This document shows positions 14,097-23,600 of a stretch of 64,000 nt of DNA, piece by piece. Numbering within the stretch: the stretch's first letter is position 1; every line of letters begins with the position of its first letter. The notes beneath the pieces were generated by a model. That model saw only the letters and a list, made by a program, of their open reading frames with translations, did not search any database and had not been told where the DNA came from. The translations under genes and the position numbers were made by a program. The stretch comes from Pseudomonas wenzhouensis (GTDB taxonomy: Bacteria; Pseudomonadota; Gammaproteobacteria; Pseudomonadales; Pseudomonadaceae): assembly GCF_021029445.1 (NCBI RefSeq), contig NZ_CP072610.1:496001-560000 (forward strand), in the 5' to 3' direction.

Positions 14097-14204
14097 TTTG
14101 CTCTCTACGACCATCTGTCATTGCCCCATGGGGGCTGGCTGGGCGAAAATAGACGTCTTTTTCGCCCCCTTCATTCAGAAGCAGCCCCCGTAGGAGATTC
14201 AGCG

Positions 14205-16205
14205 ATGCCCAGCCGTCGTGAGCGAGCCAATGCCATTCGTGCCCTGAGCATGGATGCCGTGCAGAAAGCCAACAGCGGCCACCCCGGTGCCCCCATGGGT
14301 ATGGCGGACATCGCCGAAGTGCTGTGGCGCGACTACCTCAAGCACAACCCGCAGAATCCGAACTTCGCCGACCGTGACCGCTTCGTGCTGTCCAACGGCC
14401 ATGGTTCGATGCTGATCTATTCGCTGCTGCACCTGACCGGCTACGACCTGTCCATCGACGACCTGAAGAACTTCCGTCAGCTGCACAGCAAGACCCCGGG
14501 CCACCCCGAGTACGGCTATACCCCGGGCGTGGAAACCACCACCGGCCCGCTCGGTCAGGGCATCGCCAACGCTGTCGGCTTCGCCATCGCCGAGAAGGTG
14601 CTGGGCGCGCAGTTCAACCGTGAAGGCCACACCATCGTCGACCACAACACCTATGTGTTCCTCGGCGACGGCTGCATGATGGAAGGCATTTCCCACGAAG
14701 TCTGTTCGCTGGCCGGCACCCTGGGCCTGGGCAAGCTGATCGCCTTCTACGACGACAACGGCATCTCCATCGACGGCGAGGTCGAGGGCTGGTTCACCGA
14801 CGACACGCCGAAGCGCTTCGAAGCCTACGGCTGGCAGGTGATCCGCAATGTCGACGGCCATGATGCCGAAGAAATCAAGATGGCCATCGACACCGCGCGC
14901 AAGACTACGGATCAGCCGACCCTGATCTGCTGCAAGACCACCATCGGCTTCGGTTCGCCGAACAAGCAGGGCAAGGAAGAGTGCCACGGCGCACCGCTGG
15001 GCAATGACGAAATCGCCCTGACCCGCGCCGCCCTGGGCTGGAACCATGGCCCGTTCGAAATCCCCGCCGAGATCTACGCCGAGTGGGACGCCAAGGAAGC
15101 CGGCGCTGCCGCCGAAGCCGCCTGGAACGAAAAGTTCGCCGCTTACGCCGCTGCCCATCCCGAGCTGGCCAGCGAGTTCAAGCGCCGCATGGCCGGTGAG
15201 CTGCCCGCCGACTTTGCCGAGAAGGCCAGCGCCTATATCCAAGAAGTCGCCGCCAAGGGCGAGACCATCGCCAGCCGTAAGGCCAGCCAGAACGCGCTGA
15301 ATGCCTTCGGCCCGCTGCTGCCGGAATTCCTCGGCGGTTCGGCCGACCTGGCCGGCTCCAACCTGACCCTGTGGAAGGGCTGCAAGGGCGTATCCGCTGA
15401 AGACGCGTCCGGCAACTACATGTTCTACGGCGTGCGCGAGTTCGGCATGAGCGCGATCATGAACGGTGTCGCCCTGCACGGCGGTTTCGTGCCGTACGGC
15501 GCGACCTTCCTGATCTTCATGGAATACGCGCGCAATGCCGTGCGCATGTCCGCGCTGATGAAGAAGCGCGTGCTGTACGTGTTCACCCACGACTCCATCG
15601 GCCTCGGCGAAGACGGCCCGACTCATCAGCCAATCGAGCAGCTGGCCAGCCTGCGTGGCACGCCGAACCTCGACACCTGGAGGCCGGCCGATGCCGTGGA
15701 ATCCGCCGTGGCCTGGAAATACGCCATCGAGCGTGCCGATGGTCCCAGCGCCCTGGTATTCAGCCGTCAGAACCTGCCGCACCAGAGCCGCGATGCTCAG
15801 CAGTTGGCTAACGTCGCGCGCGGCGGCTACGTACTGAAAGACAGCGCCGGTGAGCCGGAACTGATCCTCATCGCCACCGGTTCGGAAGTCGGCCTGGCCA
15901 TGCAGGCCGCCGCCAAGCTGGAAGAGCAGGGTCGCCAGGTGCGCGTCGTTTCCATGCCATCCACCAGCGTGTTCGACCAGCAGGATGCCAGCTACAAGCA
16001 GGCCGTGCTGCCGGTTCAGGTGGGCGCGCGGATTGCCATCGAAGCCTCCCATGCCGACTACTGGTACAAGTACGTAGGCCTGGAAGGTCGCATCATCGGC
16101 ATGACCACCTTCGGTGAGTCGGCCCCGGCGCCAGCGCTGTTCGAGGAGTTCGGTTTTACCGTGGACAATATCCTGGAAACCGCCGCCGAGCTGCTCGACG
16201 CCTGA
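14205..16205 (+). CDS. tkt: Transketolase
   Basis: The 666-residue thiamine-diphosphate enzyme exchanges two-carbon units in the pentose phosphate pathway. The opening [35 protein letters not shown], the ThDP site [12 protein letters not shown] and the substrate loop [17 protein letters not shown] are all intact. TAGGAGATTCAGCG precedes the ATG at 14205. It starts the co-oriented tkt-epd-pgk-lipoproteins-fba cluster; a palindromic repeat separates it from epd. Confidence 0.97.
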   Translation: MPSRRERANAIRALSMDAVQKANSGHPGAPMGMADIAEVLWRDYLKHNPQNPNFADRDRFVLSNGHGSMLIYSLLHLTGYDLSIDDLKNFRQLHSKTPGHPEYGYTPGVETTTGPLGQGIANAVGFAIAEKVLGAQFNREGHTIVDHNTYVFLGDGCMMEGISHEVCSLAGTLGLGKLIAFYDDNGISIDGEVEGWFTDDTPKRFEAYGWQVIRNVDGHDAEEIKMAIDTARKTTDQPTLICCKTTIGFGSPNKQGKEECHGAPLGNDEIALTRAALGWNHGPFEIPAEIYAEWDAKEAGAAAEAAWNEKFAAYAAAHPELASEFKRRMAGELPADFAEKASAYIQEVAAKGETIASRKASQNALNAFGPLLPEFLGGSADLAGSNLTLWKGCKGVSAEDASGNYMFYGVREFGMSAIMNGVALHGGFVPYGATFLIFMEYARNAVRMSALMKKRVLYVFTHDSIGLGEDGPTHQPIEQLASLRGTPNLDTWRPADAVESAVAWKYAIERADGPSALVFSRQNLPHQSRDAQQLANVARGGYVLKDSAGEPELILIATGSEVGLAMQAAAKLEEQGRQVRVVSMPSTSVFDQQDASYKQAVLPVQVGARIAIEASHADYWYKYVGLEGRIIGMTTFGESAPAPALFEEFGFTVDNILETAAELLDA

Positions 16206-16219
16206 GTGAGAACGACGAT

Positions 16220-16287
16220 GTAGGGTGGGTGACGCTCTTTTCATCCACCGTTACACAGCGGGTGGATCGATTAAGCGCGATCCACCC
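16220..16287. repeat. Pair of GTAGGGTGGG-type palindromes between tkt and epd
   Basis: The segment opens with GTAGGGTGGGTGA, has a matching TCATCCACC, then a second stem GGTGGATCG...CGCGATCCACC. It belongs to the same dispersed family as the copy between ahcY and metF. Confidence 0.7.
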
Positions 16288-16308
16288 CAGGTTCCTTCGA
16301 GATATCCG

Positions 16309-17376
16309 ATGCCCAAGCGTCCCTACAGAATCGCTCTTAACGGCTACGGCCGTATCGGCCGTTGCGTGCTGCGCGCGCTGCACGAGCGTGGCGATTCGGC
16401 GAGTCTGGAAATCGTTGCGCTAAACGACCTGGCCGACCAGGCCAGCATCGAATACCTGACCCGCTTCGACTCCACTCACGGGCGCTTTCCCGGCGAGGTG
16501 AAGGTCGATGGCGACTGCCTGCACATCAATGGCGATTGCGTGAAGGTGCTGCGCCAGAGCGAGCCCGAGGCCATCGACTGGGCGGCGCTGGACATCGACC
16601 TGCTGCTCGAATGCTCCGGGCAGTACGTCACCCGTGCCGAGGCGCAACGCTTCATCGATGCGGGGGCACCGCGCGTGCTGCTGTCGCAGCCGATGGCCAG
16701 CGAGGCGGATATCGACGCCACTGTCGTCTTTGGCGTCAATCAGCAGTGCCTGAGCGGTGCCGAGCGCCTGGTGTCGAATGCGTCCTGCACCACCAATTGC
16801 GGTGTGCCGCTGTTGAAATTGCTCGATGAGGTGGTGGGTCTGGAGTACGTCTCCATTACCACCATCCACTCGGCAATGAACGATCAACCGGTGATCGATG
16901 CCTATCACCACGAAGACCTGCGCCGCACGCGCTCGGCCTTCCAGTCGGTGATCCCGGTGTCCACCGGCCTGGCGCGCGGTATCGAGCGCCTGTTGCCGGA
17001 ACTGGCCGGGCGTATTCAGGCCAAGGCCATCCGCGTGCCGACGGTCAACGTCTCGTGCCTGGACATCACCCTGCAGACGGCGCGCGACACTTCGGCAGAA
17101 GAGATCAACCGCGTGCTGCGTCAGGCGGCGGAGAGTGGCCCGCTCAGGGGGCTGCTGGCCTACACCGAACTGCCGCACGCCAGCTGCGACTTCAACCACG
17201 ACCCGCACTCGGCCATCGTCGACGGCAGCCAGACCCGCGTGTCCGGCCCGCGCCTGGTCAACCTGCTGGCCTGGTTCGACAACGAGTGGGGGTTTGCCAA
17301 CCGCATGCTCGATGTCGCTGAACATTTTCTCGCTGTATCCACTTCCTCCGTACCACCAGCCTTTGTGAAGGACTGA
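16309..17376 (+). CDS. epd: D-erythrose-4-phosphate dehydrogenase Epd
   Basis: The 355-residue protein is of the glyceraldehyde-3-phosphate dehydrogenase fold: NAD-binding NGYGRIGRCVLRAL at the N-terminus and catalytic SNASCTTNC near residue 160. Its position between tkt (source of erythrose 4-phosphate) and pgk, and ASCDFNHDPHSA near the C-terminus, favour Epd over GapA. Epd makes 4-phosphoerythronate for pyridoxal phosphate synthesis. The start MPKRPYRIALNG at 16309 is chosen because the upstream in-frame extension is made of the dispersed repeat. Confidence 0.92.
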   Translation: MPKRPYRIALNGYGRIGRCVLRALHERGDSASLEIVALNDLADQASIEYLTRFDSTHGRFPGEVKVDGDCLHINGDCVKVLRQSEPEAIDWAALDIDLLLECSGQYVTRAEAQRFIDAGAPRVLLSQPMASEADIDATVVFGVNQQCLSGAERLVSNASCTTNCGVPLLKLLDEVVGLEYVSITTIHSAMNDQPVIDAYHHEDLRRTRSAFQSVIPVSTGLARGIERLLPELAGRIQAKAIRVPTVNVSCLDITLQTARDTSAEEINRVLRQAAESGPLRGLLAYTELPHASCDFNHDPHSAIVDGSQTRVSGPRLVNLLAWFDNEWGFANRMLDVAEHFLAVSTSSVPPAFVKD

Positions 17377-17379
17377 TCC

Positions 17380-18540
17380 ATGACCGTTCTGAAGATGACC
17401 GACCTCGACCTCGCTGGTAAGCGCGTGTTGATCCGCGAAGACCTCAACGTCCCGGTGAAGGACGGTGTGGTCAAGAGCGACGCGCGTATCCTCGCCTCCC
17501 TGCCGACTATCAAGCTGGCGCTGGAGAAGGGCGCTGCCGTGCTGGTCTGCTCGCACCTGGGTCGCCCGGAAGAGGGCGTCTACAGCGAGGAAGACAGCCT
17601 GGCCCCGGTCGCGGCCTACCTGAGCAAGGCGCTCGGTCGTGACGTGCCGCTGGTCAAGGACTACCTCGGCGGTGTCGAGGTCAAGGCCGGCGAGCTGGTG
17701 CTGCTGGAGAACGTGCGTTTCAACAAGGGCGAAAAGAAGAACACCGATGAGCTGGCCCAGCAGTACGCCGCCCTGTGCGACGTGTTCGTGATGGACGCCT
17801 TCGGTACCGCACACCGCGCCCAGGGTTCGACCCATGGCGTGGCCAAGTTCGCCAAGGTCGCCTGCGCCGGCCCGCTGCTGGCTGCCGAACTGGACGCCCT
17901 GGGCAAGGCGCTGGACAAGCCGGCCCGGCCGATGCTGGCCATCGTTGCCGGCTCCAAGGTGTCGACCAAGCTCGACGTGCTCAATTCCCTGGCCGATATC
18001 TGCGACTCGCTGATCGTCGGTGGCGGCATCGCCAACACCTTCCTCGCCGCTGCCGGCCTGCCGGTGGGCAAGTCGCTGTACGAAGCCGATCTGGTCGACA
18101 CCGCCAAGGCCATCGCGGCCAAGGTCAGCGTACCGCTGCCGGTTGACGTGGTGGTGGCCAAGGCCTTCGCCGAAGACGCCGAGGCCACCGTCAAGGCGGT
18201 CAAGGACGTGGCCGAGGACGACATGATCCTCGACATCGGCCCGCAAACCGCGGCGATGTTCGCCGAAATGCTCAAGGCCTCGCAGACCATCCTGTGGAAC
18301 GGCCCGGTCGGCGTGTTCGAGTTCGACCAGTTCGGCAACGGCACCAAGGCCTTGGCCCTGGCCATCGCCGAGAGCCCGGCGTTCTCCATTGCCGGTGGTG
18401 GCGACACCCTGGCGGCCATCGACAAGTACGGCGTGGCCGAGCAGATCTCCTACATTTCCACCGGTGGCGGCGCGTTCCTCGAGTTCGTCGAAGGCAAGGT
18501 GCTGCCAGCCGTGGAAGTGCTGGAACAGCGCGTACAATAA
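17380..18540 (+). CDS. pgk: Phosphoglycerate kinase
   Basis: The 386-residue glycolytic/gluconeogenic enzyme interconverts 1,3-bisphosphoglycerate and 3-phosphoglycerate. [15 protein letters not shown] at the N-terminus, [15 protein letters not shown] and the C-terminal GGGDTLAAI nucleotide site are present. It starts only 3 bases after the epd stop, so the two are one operon. Confidence 0.97.
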   Translation: MTVLKMTDLDLAGKRVLIREDLNVPVKDGVVKSDARILASLPTIKLALEKGAAVLVCSHLGRPEEGVYSEEDSLAPVAAYLSKALGRDVPLVKDYLGGVEVKAGELVLLENVRFNKGEKKNTDELAQQYAALCDVFVMDAFGTAHRAQGSTHGVAKFAKVACAGPLLAAELDALGKALDKPARPMLAIVAGSKVSTKLDVLNSLADICDSLIVGGGIANTFLAAAGLPVGKSLYEADLVDTAKAIAAKVSVPLPVDVVVAKAFAEDAEATVKAVKDVAEDDMILDIGPQTAAMFAEMLKASQTILWNGPVGVFEFDQFGNGTKALALAIAESPAFSIAGGGDTLAAIDKYGVAEQISYISTGGGAFLEFVEGKVLPAVEVLEQRVQ

Positions 18541-18643
18541 AGACGAGCCAGGGTGATGAATGTCACTCTGCCAGCGGCTGATTAAACCCTGACGCGAACT
18601 GATGGTCTGTAGAAAACCGGATCATCGAACAAGGAGTCATGTC

Positions 18644-18829
18644 ATGCGCAAGTTAGCCGCTTTGAGTCTCATGCTTATGTTGTTGGCCGGTTGTGCCGGT
18701 GGTGGACGGGAGGCGGCCTGCGAGGTGTTCAGCCCGGCGCAGATCGAAACCCCGACCACGCAGGATGATCAGCGTATCGATGAAAGCACGGACCAGCCTA
18801 CCGGTCCGGTGCCGGAACAGCGTTGCTGA
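18644..18829 (+). CDS. Small lipoprotein of unknown function
   Basis: The 61-residue product has a lipoprotein signal MRKLAALSLMLMLLAGC with lipobox LAGC (Cys 17), then a short acidic tail rich in Asp, Thr, Gln and Pro. AAGGAG at 18630-18635 sets the ATG at 18644. No enzyme motif is visible. It lies between pgk and a second lipoprotein in the same direction, as I recall for the corresponding P. aeruginosa region. Confidence 0.75.
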   Translation: MRKLAALSLMLMLLAGCAGGGREAACEVFSPAQIETPTTQDDQRIDESTDQPTGPVPEQRC

Positions 18830-18842
18830 CGAGGAGAGGCAA

Positions 18843-19169
18843 TTGAGCAGGATCAAACTGGCGGGGCTCGCTGCCATCGCCCTGTTGCTGGCAGCCTGCA
18901 GCAGTCAGCCGGAGGCACCGGAGCAGTGGCATCGCTGGGTGTGCGACAGCCAGGCTGAAGTCCAGTGGCGTTTCGCCGATGACGACTTCGAACAAGTGGA
19001 CGTGCGCCTGGGTGGCGACGACATCGTCTATCGTCTGACTCAGGAGCCGGCTGCCTCTGGTGCGCTCTACAGCGACGGGCGCCTGTCCTTTCACACCAAG
19101 GGTGAGGAAGGCCTGATCTACTGGACCGCCACCGATGACCTGATCGGCCGAGGCTGCAAGGCACCGTAA
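18843..19169 (+). CDS. MliC-like lysozyme-inhibitor lipoprotein (TTG start)
   Basis: Beginning at the TTG at 18843, after GAGGAG at the ideal distance, the 108-residue product has signal MSRIKLAGLAAIALLLAAC with a lipobox LAAC. It then shows the MliC fold signature: WVCDSQAEVQWRF, paired Cys, then ASGALYSDGRLSFHTKG. MliC proteins in the periplasm inhibit host c-type lysozymes. A longer frame upstream overlaps the preceding lipoprotein and lacks a signal, so it is rejected. It is probably co-transcribed with the preceding small lipoprotein. Confidence 0.8.
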   Translation: MSRIKLAGLAAIALLLAACSSQPEAPEQWHRWVCDSQAEVQWRFADDDFEQVDVRLGGDDIVYRLTQEPAASGALYSDGRLSFHTKGEEGLIYWTATDDLIGRGCKAP

Positions 19170-19292
19170 CATCCTCGGTGATGCCGAGACGAACGCTGCG
19201 GGCATGCCCCAGCCTCACGAAACTTGAACAACGCCTGCCCCTGCGGCAGGCTTGCACGATCAACGACCTCCAAACCGGGAGACAGAAACACC

Positions 19293-20357
19293 ATGGCACT
19301 TATCAGCATGCGCCAGATGCTCGACCACGCCGCCGAATTCGGTTACGGCGTGCCGGCCTTCAACGTCAACAACCTCGAGCAGATGCGCGCCATCATGGAA
19401 GCCGCCGACAAGACCGATTCGCCGGTCATCGTCCAGGCCTCCGCGGGTGCTCGTAAATACGCTGGCGCGCCGTTCCTGCGCCACCTGATCCTGGCGGCCA
19501 TCGAAGAATTCCCGCATATCCCGGTGTGCATGCACCAGGATCACGGCACCAGCCCGGACGTATGCCAGCGCTCGATCCAGCTGGGTTTCTCCTCGGTGAT
19601 GATGGACGGCTCGCTGAAAGAAGACGGCAAGACCCCGGCCGACTACGACTACAACGTCCGCGTGACCCAGCAGACCGTGGCCTTCGCTCACGCCTGCGGC
19701 GTGTCCGTGGAAGGCGAGCTGGGTTGCCTGGGCAGCCTGGAAACCGGCATGGCCGGTGAAGAAGACGGCGTCGGCGCCGAAGGCGTGCTCGATCACAGTC
19801 AACTGCTGACCGACCCGGAAGAAGCCGCGGCCTTCGTCAAGGCCACTCAGGTCGATGCCCTGGCCATCGCCATCGGCACCAGCCACGGCGCCTACAAGTT
19901 CACCAAGCCGCCAACCGGCGACGTGCTCTCCATCGAGCGCATCAAGGAAATCCACAAGCGCATCCCCAACACCCACCTGGTCATGCACGGTTCTTCCTCC
20001 GTGCCGCAGGAGTGGTTGAAGGTGATCAACGAATTCGGCGGCGACATCAAGGAAACCTACGGCGTGCCGGTTGAGGAAATCGTCGAAGGCATCAAGCACG
20101 GCGTGCGCAAGGTCAACATCGACACCGACCTGCGTCTGGCTTCCACCGGCGCCATCCGCCGCATGATGGCCGAGCATCCAAGCGAGTTCGACCCGCGCAA
20201 GTTCTTCGCCAAGACCATCGTTGCCATGCGCGATATCTGCATCGCCCGCTACGAAGCCTTCGGCACCGCCGGCAATGCTTCCAAGATCAAGCCGATCTCC
20301 CTGGAAGGCATGTACCAGCGTTACGCCAGTGGCGAGCTGAACGCCAAGGTCAACTGA
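19293..20357 (+). CDS. fba: Class II fructose-bisphosphate aldolase
   Basis: The 354-residue zinc enzyme splits fructose 1,6-bisphosphate. [20 protein letters not shown] is the family start, and zinc and catalytic residues are seen in [10 protein letters not shown] and [12 protein letters not shown], with NIDTDLRLA toward the C-terminus. GGGAGA lies upstream of the ATG at 19293. It closes the gluconeogenic cluster; fbp, acting on the same sugar, is at the right end of the window. Confidence 0.96.
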   Translation: MALISMRQMLDHAAEFGYGVPAFNVNNLEQMRAIMEAADKTDSPVIVQASAGARKYAGAPFLRHLILAAIEEFPHIPVCMHQDHGTSPDVCQRSIQLGFSSVMMDGSLKEDGKTPADYDYNVRVTQQTVAFAHACGVSVEGELGCLGSLETGMAGEEDGVGAEGVLDHSQLLTDPEEAAAFVKATQVDALAIAIGTSHGAYKFTKPPTGDVLSIERIKEIHKRIPNTHLVMHGSSSVPQEWLKVINEFGGDIKETYGVPVEEIVEGIKHGVRKVNIDTDLRLASTGAIRRMMAEHPSEFDPRKFFAKTIVAMRDICIARYEAFGTAGNASKIKPISLEGMYQRYASGELNAKVN

Positions 20358-20374
20358 GCCTGATGCGTTGTCCG

Positions 20375-20397
20375 CAGCCCCGCCTCGTGCGGGGCTG
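20375..20397 (+). terminator. Terminator-like hairpin after fba
   Basis: CAGCCCCGC and GCGGGGCTG pair around a 5-base loop, 17 bases after the fba stop, followed by TTGCGTTAT. It ends the tkt-fba cluster. Confidence 0.75.
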
Positions 20398-20515
20398 TTG
20401 CGTTATATCGGCAGGGCATGCTCGCCAGAGGTAAAACCCTGTAAAACTCCCGGAGCCTGAGCGTAGGCGGGGTGCGCCATAATCCGCGCACTGTCGTTCC
20501 GGGAAACTGCCACCC

Positions 20516-20992
20516 ATGTCCAGCAAGCCACGCCTGTTGCTCGCCTTTCTTCTTGCCGTATTGCTGGCTTCGCTGCTCGCTTCGATCTTCCAGACCCAGG
20601 CCAATCTGGCTGCCCTGCAGGCCATTGGCGCACCGGTGCCATGGGATGTGCGTCTTGGCACCACCGCTCTCGACCTGCTCGGTTTTACTCCGACGTTCAT
20701 CCTGCTCAGCGCTTTGGGTTATGTCTTCGCCTTGCCGCTGGCCGTCTGGCTGGCACGGCGTATGCCGCTTCTGCGCTGGCTGATCCTTGTGCTGGCCGGG
20801 GCTGCAGCGATCTGGTCGGCACTGGCCGTGGCCAACAGCGTGGCGCCCATGCCGACGCTGATCGCTGCTGATCGCAGCCCGTTCGGTACGCTCGGGCTGA
20901 TGGCCTGCGGCAGTGTCGGCGCGCTGTTGTTTGGCTTGCTCGGGCGGCGCGTGCACTACCGCGCGCAGCCGACTTCCTCCGATTCCCTGTGA
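20516..20992 (+). CDS. Small integral membrane protein, function unknown
   Basis: The 158-residue protein has about four hydrophobic segments (near residues 7-27, 55-78, 82-105 and 123-143) and little polar domain. No known catalytic motif is seen. It ends 13 bases before the sugar dehydrogenase gene and is co-oriented, so they are probably one transcript and it may be an accessory membrane component, though this is only context. Confidence 0.7.
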   Translation: MSSKPRLLLAFLLAVLLASLLASIFQTQANLAALQAIGAPVPWDVRLGTTALDLLGFTPTFILLSALGYVFALPLAVWLARRMPLLRWLILVLAGAAAIWSALAVANSVAPMPTLIAADRSPFGTLGLMACGSVGALLFGLLGRRVHYRAQPTSSDSL

Positions 20993-21005
20993 CAAGGCGT
21001 TGCCC

Positions 21006-22106
21006 ATGTTGAGAAGCACCCGCGCGCTGCTGCTTGGCGCCCTGTTCATCAGTACGCCGCTACTGGCGTTGGACTACCGCATCGAAACCTTCAGCGAGGG
21101 GCTGGAAAGTCCCTGGGCCATGGCGTTTCTACCCGATGGGCGCAAACTGGTCACCGAGCGCGTCGGGCGTTTGCGTATCGTAGAAGCCGACGGCAGTGTC
21201 GATCCCGAGCCGGTGGCCGGTTTGCCCGAAGCGTTCATCGCCGCCCAGGCAGGCCTGATGGACGTGGCGCTGGACCCGGACTACCGTGACAATCGCTGGC
21301 TGTATCTGACCTATGCCTATGGCTCGGCTGAAGCCAACAACACCCGCCTGGCCCGCGCCCGCCTGGTGGGCAACGAACTGCAGGACGTCGAGGTGTTGTT
21401 CACTGCCCAGCCGCTCAAGGCCGGCGCTGCACACTATGGTGGGCGTATCGCCTTTCTCGCCGACAAGACGCTGGTCGTGACCCTGGGCGACGGCTTCGAC
21501 TGGCGCGAGCAGGCGCAGAATCCGGCCAACCATTTGGGCAAGATCGTGCGCCTGAATCGCGATGGCAGCGTACCGCAGGACAATCCGTTGGTGGGGCAGG
21601 CCGGGGCGGCCCCGGAGGTCTACAGCCTCGGTCATCGCAACGTGCAAGGCATTTTCTATGATGCCGAGCTCGATCGCCTGTACAGTCACGAGCACGGCCC
21701 GCGCGGGGGCGATGAGCTCAACCTGATCGAGGCCGGTAACAACTATGGCTGGCCGCTGGCGACCTTCGGTATCGATTACACCGGTGCGCGGGTCAGCCCC
21801 TACCACGAGCTGCCGGGGCTGACCGCGCCGTTGCTGCATTGGACGCCTTCCGTGGCGCCGTCGAGCCTGACCCTGTATCGCGGCGAGCTGTTCCCCGACT
21901 GGCAGGGCGATCTGTTCGCCGCCACCCTGGCTGAGCGTAGCGTGCGGCGTATCCGTGTGCGCGACGGCATGCTGGCCGGCGAGGAAATCCTCTTCGAGGA
22001 ACTGGGCGAGCGTATCCGCGATGTGCGCAGCGGCCCTGATGGCGCGCTCTACCTGCTCACCGACAGTCCGCAGGGGCGTCTGCTGCGGGTGCTGCCCAGC
22101 GAGTAA
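21006..22106 (+). CDS. PQQ-dependent aldose sugar dehydrogenase (YliI/Asd-like)
   Basis: The 366-residue protein has a signal peptide (about residues 1-20) and a soluble glucose-dehydrogenase-type six-blade propeller. Signatures are EGLESPWAMAFLPDG at the start, PDYRDNRWLYLTYA, TLGDGFDWREQAQNP and YSHEHGPRGGDELNLIEAG. Family members oxidise aldose sugars in the periplasm using PQQ and calcium. The start MLRSTRALLLG at 21006 gives the signal peptide. PQQ synthesis genes are not in this window. Confidence 0.88.
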   Translation: MLRSTRALLLGALFISTPLLALDYRIETFSEGLESPWAMAFLPDGRKLVTERVGRLRIVEADGSVDPEPVAGLPEAFIAAQAGLMDVALDPDYRDNRWLYLTYAYGSAEANNTRLARARLVGNELQDVEVLFTAQPLKAGAAHYGGRIAFLADKTLVVTLGDGFDWREQAQNPANHLGKIVRLNRDGSVPQDNPLVGQAGAAPEVYSLGHRNVQGIFYDAELDRLYSHEHGPRGGDELNLIEAGNNYGWPLATFGIDYTGARVSPYHELPGLTAPLLHWTPSVAPSSLTLYRGELFPDWQGDLFAATLAERSVRRIRVRDGMLAGEEILFEELGERIRDVRSGPDGALYLLTDSPQGRLLRVLPSE

Positions 22107-22154
22107 CCCGGCATCCGTTACACTGGCGCTCCTGATCAGAATGGGGGCTTGGTG

Positions 22155-22646
22155 GTGAAGTACCTACAGGGTTATCCGGTTGCCTTGCAGCAACAGGTTC
22201 GCCAACTCATTGCCGATGACCGCCTCGGCGATTACCTGGCACAGCGCTATCCGGGGCGACATGAAGTGCAGAGCGACAAGGCTTTGTACGGCTACGTGAT
22301 GGCGCTCAAGCAGGAGCACCTGAAGAATGCGCCGGCCATCGACAAGGTGCTCTACGACAATCGCCTCGACCTCACCCACCGCGCGCTCGGCCTGCACACG
22401 GCGATTTCACGGGTGCAGGGCGGCAAGCTCAAGGCGAAGAAGGAGATTCGTGTCGCTTCGCTGTTTCGCGAGGCGGCGCCGACCTTTCTGCAGATGATCG
22501 TGGTGCATGAGCTGGCGCACCTGAAAGAGAGCGAGCACAACAAAGCCTTCTACAAGCTCTGCGAGCACATGCTGCCAGGTTATGCGCAGATCGAATTCGA
22601 TCTGCGCCTGTACCTGACCTGGCGCGAGATGACCGGCGCCGGCTAA
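22155..22646 (+). CDS. YgjP-like zinc metallopeptidase (DUF45/M48-related)
   Basis: The roughly 163-residue cytoplasmic protein contains MIVVHELAHLKESEHNKAFY. This gives the HExxH-like HELAH motif and a third His downstream, as in the YgjP/WSS1-like gluzincin family. Several starts are possible (TTG 22149, GTG 22152, GTG 22155). I take GTG 22155 because it is about 7 bases from the GGGGG at 22143-22147. Its physiological substrate is not known. It overlaps convergent DUF2789 by 4 bases. Confidence 0.82.
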   Translation: MKYLQGYPVALQQQVRQLIADDRLGDYLAQRYPGRHEVQSDKALYGYVMALKQEHLKNAPAIDKVLYDNRLDLTHRALGLHTAISRVQGGKLKAKKEIRVASLFREAAPTFLQMIVVHELAHLKESEHNKAFYKLCEHMLPGYAQIEFDLRLYLTWREMTGAG

Positions 22647-22876
22647 CCGCGCAGGCGCACGTTGAGCTGATCGACCACCTCTGCCCAGTCGGCGTCCTCG
22701 AGGATTTCCTCGCGCAGGAAGGCGGCCTGCGCCGGGCTCCAGAATGCCGCATCGGCCAGTTTGCGAGCGTCTGGCAGCGGTGCATGGGTTTTGATGAAGG
22801 CTTCGATGCCGGCCTCGTCATGCGCCAGGCCGAGTTGCTTGAACAGCGCTGCTAGGTCGTGAACGGGCGGTTCCAT
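22643..22876 (-). CDS. DUF2789 family protein
   Basis: The 77-residue acidic, all-helical protein reads HDLAALFKQLGLAHDEAGIE near its start, which I recognise as DUF2789, a small gammaproteobacterial family with a solved fold but no known function. It has no signal or membrane segment. It shares its last 4 bases with the convergent metallopeptidase gene. Confidence 0.8.
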   Translation of the reverse strand: MEPPVHDLAALFKQLGLAHDEAGIEAFIKTHAPLPDARKLADAAFWSPAQAAFLREEILEDADWAEVVDQLNVRLRG

Positions 22877-22938
22877 GGCAAGCTCCTGATGGGGTTCGTC
22901 ATGGGTATCTACCCAACCATAGCCCGGATAGTTCCCGC

Positions 22939-23421
22939 TTACTCGACGCTGAGCACCTCGAAGGATTGTGCGCCGCCGGCCATGGGCAGGCTGATTTCAT
23001 CGCCTGGCCCCTTGCCCAGCAGGGCACGGCCCAGTGGTGCGGTGCTGCCGAGTACCTGAATCGAGTGACCGGTCTGCTGCAGCTTCATGCTCGCGCCCTG
23101 TGGGCCGAGAAACAGCCAGCGCCGCTGATTTTGGGCGTCGGCCAGCTCTATCAGGGCACCCAGCTCGATGCCCTGAGCCTCGTCGAACGGACGCGGGCGC
23201 AACTGGCGCCAGGTAATCAGCGTCTGCCGCAGCTCTTCGACGCGACGCGCCTGGCCGCTGGCCAGGTAGGCCGCTTCCAGCCCCAGGGTGTCGTACTTGT
23301 TTTCGGCGACGTTCTCTTCGTGTGTCGCCGCTTCATGGGCGGTGACGGCGGCGAGGGTGGCCTGCTCGAGGTCGCTCTGCAGATGGCTGAGTACGTCTTG
23401 CAGCAGCAGATTTTTATCCAT
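22939..23421 (-). CDS. GreA/GreB-family transcription elongation factor-like protein
   Basis: The 160-residue protein has an N-terminal antiparallel coiled-coil region (about residues 1-75, with the EENVAENKYDTLGLEA tip region). A C-terminal FKBP-like GreA/B domain ends APLGRALLGKGPGDEISL. True GreA/GreB rescue backtracked RNA polymerase through acidic tip residues. This shorter divergent member may bind the same secondary channel, but its activity is unknown. It is monocistronic. Confidence 0.8.
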   Translation of the reverse strand: MDKNLLLQDVLSHLQSDLEQATLAAVTAHEAATHEENVAENKYDTLGLEAAYLASGQARRVEELRQTLITWRQLRPRPFDEAQGIELGALIELADAQNQRRWLFLGPQGASMKLQQTGHSIQVLGSTAPLGRALLGKGPGDEISLPMAGGAQSFEVLSVE

Positions 23422-23500
23422 GGTGTGCTATCGGGTTCGAGTTGATGAAGAGGCGAAAGCCTGACGTCGATCAGGCAGGGCTGCCAAGGCTGCCTTGTTT

Positions 23501-23569
23501 AGGAGCCCCGCCCCGGGACGAAGCTTTTCTGCGGCGTCAAACTCCGATTCGCGGCGGGGCGCCGCTCCT
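23501..23569. repeat. Dispersed palindromic (REP-like) element
   Basis: AGGAGCCCCGCC at one end pairs with GGCGGGGCGCCGCTCCT at the other around an AAGCTTTTC loop. This is a common kind of Pseudomonas intergenic palindrome and lies between two co-oriented genes, where it may also terminate transcription. Confidence 0.6.
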
Positions 23570-23600
23570 GCAGAGTCGATGGGTAGGCTGTGGCACCTGA

